From the NCBI GenBank assembly GCA_035942035.1, contig DASZDK010000056.1, forward strand, positions 1 to 14,088: a DNA stretch of 14,088 nt. The letters run 5' to 3'. A program made the translations under genes and the position numbers. This document shows positions 12,425-14,088 of this stretch, one piece after another (the stretch's first letter is position 1; every line of letters starts with the position of its first letter). This DNA is from JAHWJR01 sp035942035. Its GTDB lineage: Bacteria; Actinomycetota; Acidimicrobiia; Acidimicrobiales; CADCSY01. Below the pieces are notes generated by a model. The model ran no database searches. It saw only the letters and a list, made by a program, of their open reading frames with translations, and was not told where the DNA came from.

Positions 12425-13822
12425 ATGGCAGTCACCGATCTCGATCTCGGACGCTACAAGCTCGGCTGGAGCGACGCCGAGGAGTACGTGTTCAAGCCCA
12501 AGCGCGGCCTCAACGCCGACATCGTCAAGGAGATGTCGTGGATGAAGGGCGAGCCCGACTGGGTGCGTGACCGGCGGCTCAAGGCCCTCCAGCACTTCGA
12601 GCGCCGGCCGATGCCCTCCTGGGGCGGTGACATGTCCCAGATCTACTTCGACGACATCTACTACTACATCAAGCCCACCGAGAAGCAGGTCGACGCCTGG
12701 GACGAGCTTCCCGAGTCGGTGAAGGCCACCTACGAGAAGCTGGGCATCCCCGAGGCCGAGCGCAAGTACCTGGCCGGGGTCACCGCCCAGTACGAGTCCG
12801 AGGTCGTCTACCACAAGAACCGCGAGGACCTCGAGGCCAAGGGCGTCATCTTCTGTGACATGGACACCGCCCTGCGTGAGCATCCGGAGATCGTCCGGGC
12901 CTACTTCGGCAAGGTCATCCCCGCCAACGACAACAAGTTCTCGGCGCTCAACACCGCGGTGTGGTCGGGCGGGTCGTTCATCTACGTGCCCCCCGGCGTG
13001 GATGTGGAGATGCCGCTGCAGGCGTACTTCCGCATCAACGCCGAGAACATGGGCCAGTTCGAGCGGACGCTGATCATCGCCGACGAGGGTTCCAAGGTGC
13101 ACTACATCGAGGGCTGCTCGGCGCCGGTGTACACCAGTGACTCCCTGCACTCGGCCGTGGTGGAGATCATCGTCAAGCCGTCCGCCCGGGTGACCTACAC
13201 CACCATCCAGAACTGGTCCAACAACGTGTTCAACCTGGTCACCAAGCGGGCCCGGGTCGAGGCCGAGGGCCACATGGAGTGGATCGACGGCAACATCGGC
13301 AGCCGCTTGACCATGAAGTACCCCGCTGTGGTCATGGTTGGGCCCAAGGCCTCGGGCGAGGTGCTGTCGGTCGCCTACGCCGGCGAGGGCCAGCACCAGG
13401 ACGCCGGCGCCAAGATGACCCACGCCGCTCCGGAGACCACCAGCCGCATCGTGTCCAAGTCCATCTCCAAGGACGGCGGCCGCACGAGCTACCGCGGCCT
13501 GGTCCGGGTCGAGGAGGGCGCCTACGGCTGCAAGAGCCACGTCCAGTGCGACGCCCTCATCCTCGACGACCACAGCGTCTCGGACACCTATCCCTACATG
13601 GAGATCGGCGAGCGCGACGCCGTGGTCGGCCACGAGGCCACCGTCTCCAAGGTCGGCGACGACCAGCTCTTCTACCTGATGAGCCGGGGGCTGTCCGAGG
13701 AGCAGGCCATGGGGATGATCGTCAACGGCTTCGTCGAGCCGGTCACCCGCACGCTGCCCATGGAATACGCCATCGAGTGGAGCCGCCTGATCGAGCTCCA
13801 GATGGAAGGGTCGGTGGGGTAA
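12425..13822 (+). CDS. sufB: Fe-S cluster assembly scaffold protein SufB
   Basis: The 465-residue SufB subunit of the SufBCD scaffold, which builds Fe-S clusters with SufC ATPase energy and sulfur from SufS. WSGGSFIYVPPGV, ADEGSKVHYIEGCSAP (Cys231, the conserved sulfur-accepting or tunnel Cys) and ESHV-like CKSHVQCDALILDD (Cys375, matching E. coli Cys405) are visible, and the C-terminus HEATVSKVGDDQLFYLMSRG and EYAIEWSRLIELQMEGSVG is typical. AAGGA at 12414-12418 lies six bases before ATG 12425. The protein has no intein at the EGC site, unlike mycobacterial SufB. SufD and SufC do not follow within the remaining 266 nt, which are non-coding and full of hairpins, and no SufR-like regulator lies upstream. 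Confidence 0.97.
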   Translation: MAVTDLDLGRYKLGWSDAEEYVFKPKRGLNADIVKEMSWMKGEPDWVRDRRLKALQHFERRPMPSWGGDMSQIYFDDIYYYIKPTEKQVDAWDELPESVKATYEKLGIPEAERKYLAGVTAQYESEVVYHKNREDLEAKGVIFCDMDTALREHPEIVRAYFGKVIPANDNKFSALNTAVWSGGSFIYVPPGVDVEMPLQAYFRINAENMGQFERTLIIADEGSKVHYIEGCSAPVYTSDSLHSAVVEIIVKPSARVTYTTIQNWSNNVFNLVTKRARVEAEGHMEWIDGNIGSRLTMKYPAVVMVGPKASGEVLSVAYAGEGQHQDAGAKMTHAAPETTSRIVSKSISKDGGRTSYRGLVRVEEGAYGCKSHVQCDALILDDHSVSDTYPYMEIGERDAVVGHEATVSKVGDDQLFYLMSRGLSEEQAMGMIVNGFVEPVTRTLPMEYAIEWSRLIELQMEGSVG

Positions 13823-13921
13823 CCCCCGCGGTGGGGACCCCCGCTGCTGGCGGCGGGTCCTGTCACCGACGGGATTCCTCCCCACCCCTCGCTGGCGCTC
13901 GGGGCGGGCCGCTTCCGTCGG
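13823..13921. other. Two GC-rich hairpins after sufB
   Basis: The first hairpin, 13835-13860, pairs GGACCC with GGGTCC and CCGC with GCGG around TGCTG, with one bulged base. The second, 13866-13921, has outer arms CCGACGG and CCGTCGG, and inner arms CCC-A-CCCC (13881-13888) and GGGG-C-GGG (13901-13908). Neither is followed by a T-tract. There is no credible ORF on either strand, so this stretch is non-coding. It could stabilise the sufB 3' end or be part of a repeat family. Confidence 0.5.
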
Positions 13922-13948
13922 CGCCACCCGCGGCCAGCCGCTACCCAC

Positions 13949-13993
13949 CTCCAGCTGAGAACAGCGGTGCCCGCCCTGGCGGGCGGCCGCTGT
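13949..13993. repeat. Intergenic palindromic repeat, copy 2
   Basis: CTCCAGCTGAG, two bases (AA), then CAGCGGTGCCCGC repeats the element seen at 3737-3763. Here the stem CAGCGG...CCGCTG (13962-13967 with 13987-13992) encloses an extra GCCCGCC/GGCGGGC hairpin that copy 1 lacks. Beyond this the two copies have different flanks. Confidence 0.6.
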
Positions 13994-14000
13994 GATTTTC
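13961..14000 (+). terminator. Probable intrinsic terminator after sufB
   Basis: ACAGCGG and CCGCTGT pair as a seven-base stem, and GCCCGCC with GGCGGGC extends it with a small asymmetric bulge. GATTTTC follows on the plus strand, a short T-tract expected for an intrinsic terminator. It lies 140 nt after the sufB stop and would end a monocistronic sufB transcript. The T-run is short, so efficiency is uncertain. The last 88 nt after it show no recognisable gene start; an open frame with GGVLVVDEVAS is too short to judge. Confidence 0.55.
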
Positions 14001-14088
14001 TGGCGGCTGGCGCCCAATCCTCGCCCCGGGCGGCGTGCTCGTCGTCGACGAGGTGGCCAGCTCGCCACCCCCGACGGGCGGTCTCCTG

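Noticed and set aside
13109..13123. Possible intein in SufB at the EGC site used by mycobacterial SufB inteins
   Set aside because: The protein is uninterrupted here (YIEGCSAPVYTSD) and has a normal length of 465 residues.
14001..14088. Possible start of sufD or another gene (frame containing GGVLVVDEVAS)
   Set aside because: A TGA lies just upstream in that frame, no start codon with a ribosome site is present, and SufD-like sequence is not recognisable. Too short to call.
1..14088. CRISPR arrays, tRNA or rRNA genes, insertion sequences
   Set aside because: No regularly spaced direct repeats, no cloverleaf-like T-loop with CCA context, and no transposase or rRNA sequence were noticed when reading both strands. 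This was by eye; a covariance-model scan would settle it.

Overview
This window is very GC-rich, with GTG starts, 4-nt stop/start overlaps and a few possible leaderless starts. The proteins look actinobacterial: a short MutY, a DUF427 protein, a WYL regulator beside a DinB protein, and an oligopeptidase B. My best guess is a member of the Acidimicrobiia or a relative. That is an inference from protein style; there is no rRNA or other marker here to prove it.

Layout. Positions 1-294 hold the 3' end of a beta-helix (NosD/pectate-lyase-like) protein. Positions about 336-1682 hold two broken genes, a DinB-family gene (-) and a WYL-domain regulator (+). They are fused head to head with both N-termini missing, and both are cut up by one-base indels. 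Then come a DUF427 gene (+), a 64-residue membrane protein (-), a fatty acid desaturase (+) and a small VOC protein (+). Facing these on the minus strand is a VOC/PhnB-like gene - arsR - arsM block, in which arsR and arsM overlap by four bases and an imperfect palindrome sits at the arsR start.

From 5575 a tight plus-strand operon runs ilvD (branched-chain amino acid synthesis) - SGNH hydrolase - methyltransferase - mutY (A/G mismatch repair) - flavin reductase. The gap after ilvD is 12 nt and the other three junctions are 4-nt overlaps. On the minus strand lie an oligopeptidase B gene and, directly behind it, an unlisted 44-residue membrane protein. Divergent from the oligopeptidase is sufB, the Fe-S assembly scaffold. 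It is followed by three GC-rich hairpins, the last with a T-tract, and no sufD or sufC is seen before the window ends.

How the genes work together: arsR/arsM form a self-contained arsenic-methylation unit. IlvD and MutY are Fe-S proteins that could depend on the Suf system. The rest is ordinary housekeeping. I do not see a clearly new defence or metabolic system. The more unusual signals are the WYL/DinB deletion scar with its clustered indels, a repeated palindromic element found at 3737 and 13949, the arsR palindrome, and the hairpin array behind sufB.
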